Shown here in pieces: positions 22,031 through 22,108 of a DNA stretch of 22,108 nt (position 1 is the first letter of the stretch; every line of letters starts with the position of its first letter). The translations under genes and the position numbers were made by a program. The stretch spans positions 1 through 22,108 of the forward strand of contig CAVFNL010000026.1 in NCBI GenBank assembly GCA_963623875.1. Reading direction: 5' to 3'. The notes beneath the pieces were generated by a model. The model was not told the origin of the DNA. It ran no database searches and saw only the letters and a program-made list of their open reading frames with translations. The DNA is from UBA3206 sp963623875 (GTDB lineage Bacteria > Bacillota_I > Bacilli_A > Acholeplasmatales > Anaeroplasmataceae).

Positions 22031-22108
22031 GCGTGAAAAAAACACGCAATCATTAAGTCTTTGAAAACTGAATAATGATACAAACCAAGCGAATTATCGA
22101 ATTAAAGA
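22031..22108 (+). promoter_or_regulatory. Leader of an rRNA operon; 16S gene expected just beyond the window
   Basis: A GCGTG (22031-22035)/CACGC (22043-22047) hairpin with an all-A loop is followed by GTCTTTGAAAACTGAA (22057-22072), the boxA-like antitermination element typical before 16S genes of Bacillota. The window ends in the leader; no 16S sequence such as the AGAGTTTGATC start is reached. Confidence 0.8.

Noticed and set aside
22031..22047. GCGTG/CACGC hairpin as a terminator
   Set aside because: No T-run follows and it lies at the start of a typical rRNA leader, so it is more likely a leader or processing structure.

Overview
The window is a compact, AT-rich chromosomal segment from a low-GC Bacillota-type bacterium. 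Gene content (PyrR, type I-alpha glutamine synthetase, Soj/Spo0J partition proteins, a DUF951 protein, LemA, CvpA), strong GGAGG ribosome-binding sites and sigma-A-like TTGnnn-17-TATAAT promoters all point that way. Every long reading frame stays open with TGG as the Trp codon, and TGA appears once as a stop, so the standard code is used and not the Mycoplasma/Spiroplasma code. A Bacilli/Erysipelotrichia-like or Acholeplasma-like lineage is my inference; no 16S sequence is present to confirm it.

Layout. 1-1000: the 3' end of a large secreted protein, an InlB-type repeat followed by a domain resembling polysaccharide lyase family 7 (PL7), closed by a strong terminator. 1060-2464: three small accessory genes, namely a two-TM protein, an XRE-type repressor with a palindrome over its promoter, and an overlapping four-TM protein. 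2578-7455: housekeeping genes yebC, pyrR, glyA, glnA, rpmE (with a possible structured leader) and tadA. 7490-7607: the small SRP RNA with its terminator. 7679-10341: a two-gene membrane operon, an unrecognised 645-aa protein plus a LemA-family protein. 10387-12184, minus strand: an aminopeptidase P, convergent with lemA. 12315-13340: an M42 aminopeptidase, divergent from aminopeptidase P. 13377-16875: a CvpA-like protein, a membrane protein with an acidic tail, and transketolase. 16978-17232: a metal-binding HMA protein under a promoter holding a CsoR-like palindrome. 17358-21756: mnmG-rsmG-parA-parB-DUF951, the classic origin-proximal cluster. 21831-22108: a tRNA-Tyr gene and a consensus rRNA promoter with a leader that runs off the window just before a 16S gene would start.

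How the genes fit together. glyA and glnA form one transcription unit for one-carbon and nitrogen metabolism. rpmE, tadA, the SRP RNA, mnmG, rsmG, tRNA-Tyr and the rRNA leader all serve translation or protein targeting. ParA/ParB serve chromosome segregation. The two peptidases share a divergent promoter region and probably both act in intracellular peptide turnover. All genes but one lie on the plus strand and end toward the rRNA operon, consistent with replication moving left to right and with the origin lying to the left.

I found no CRISPR array, transposon, phage gene or obvious defence locus. The least explained parts are the 645-aa/LemA operon, the PL7-like protein with substituted catalytic positions, the repressor/membrane pair, the possible rpmE leader, and the CsoR-like operator.
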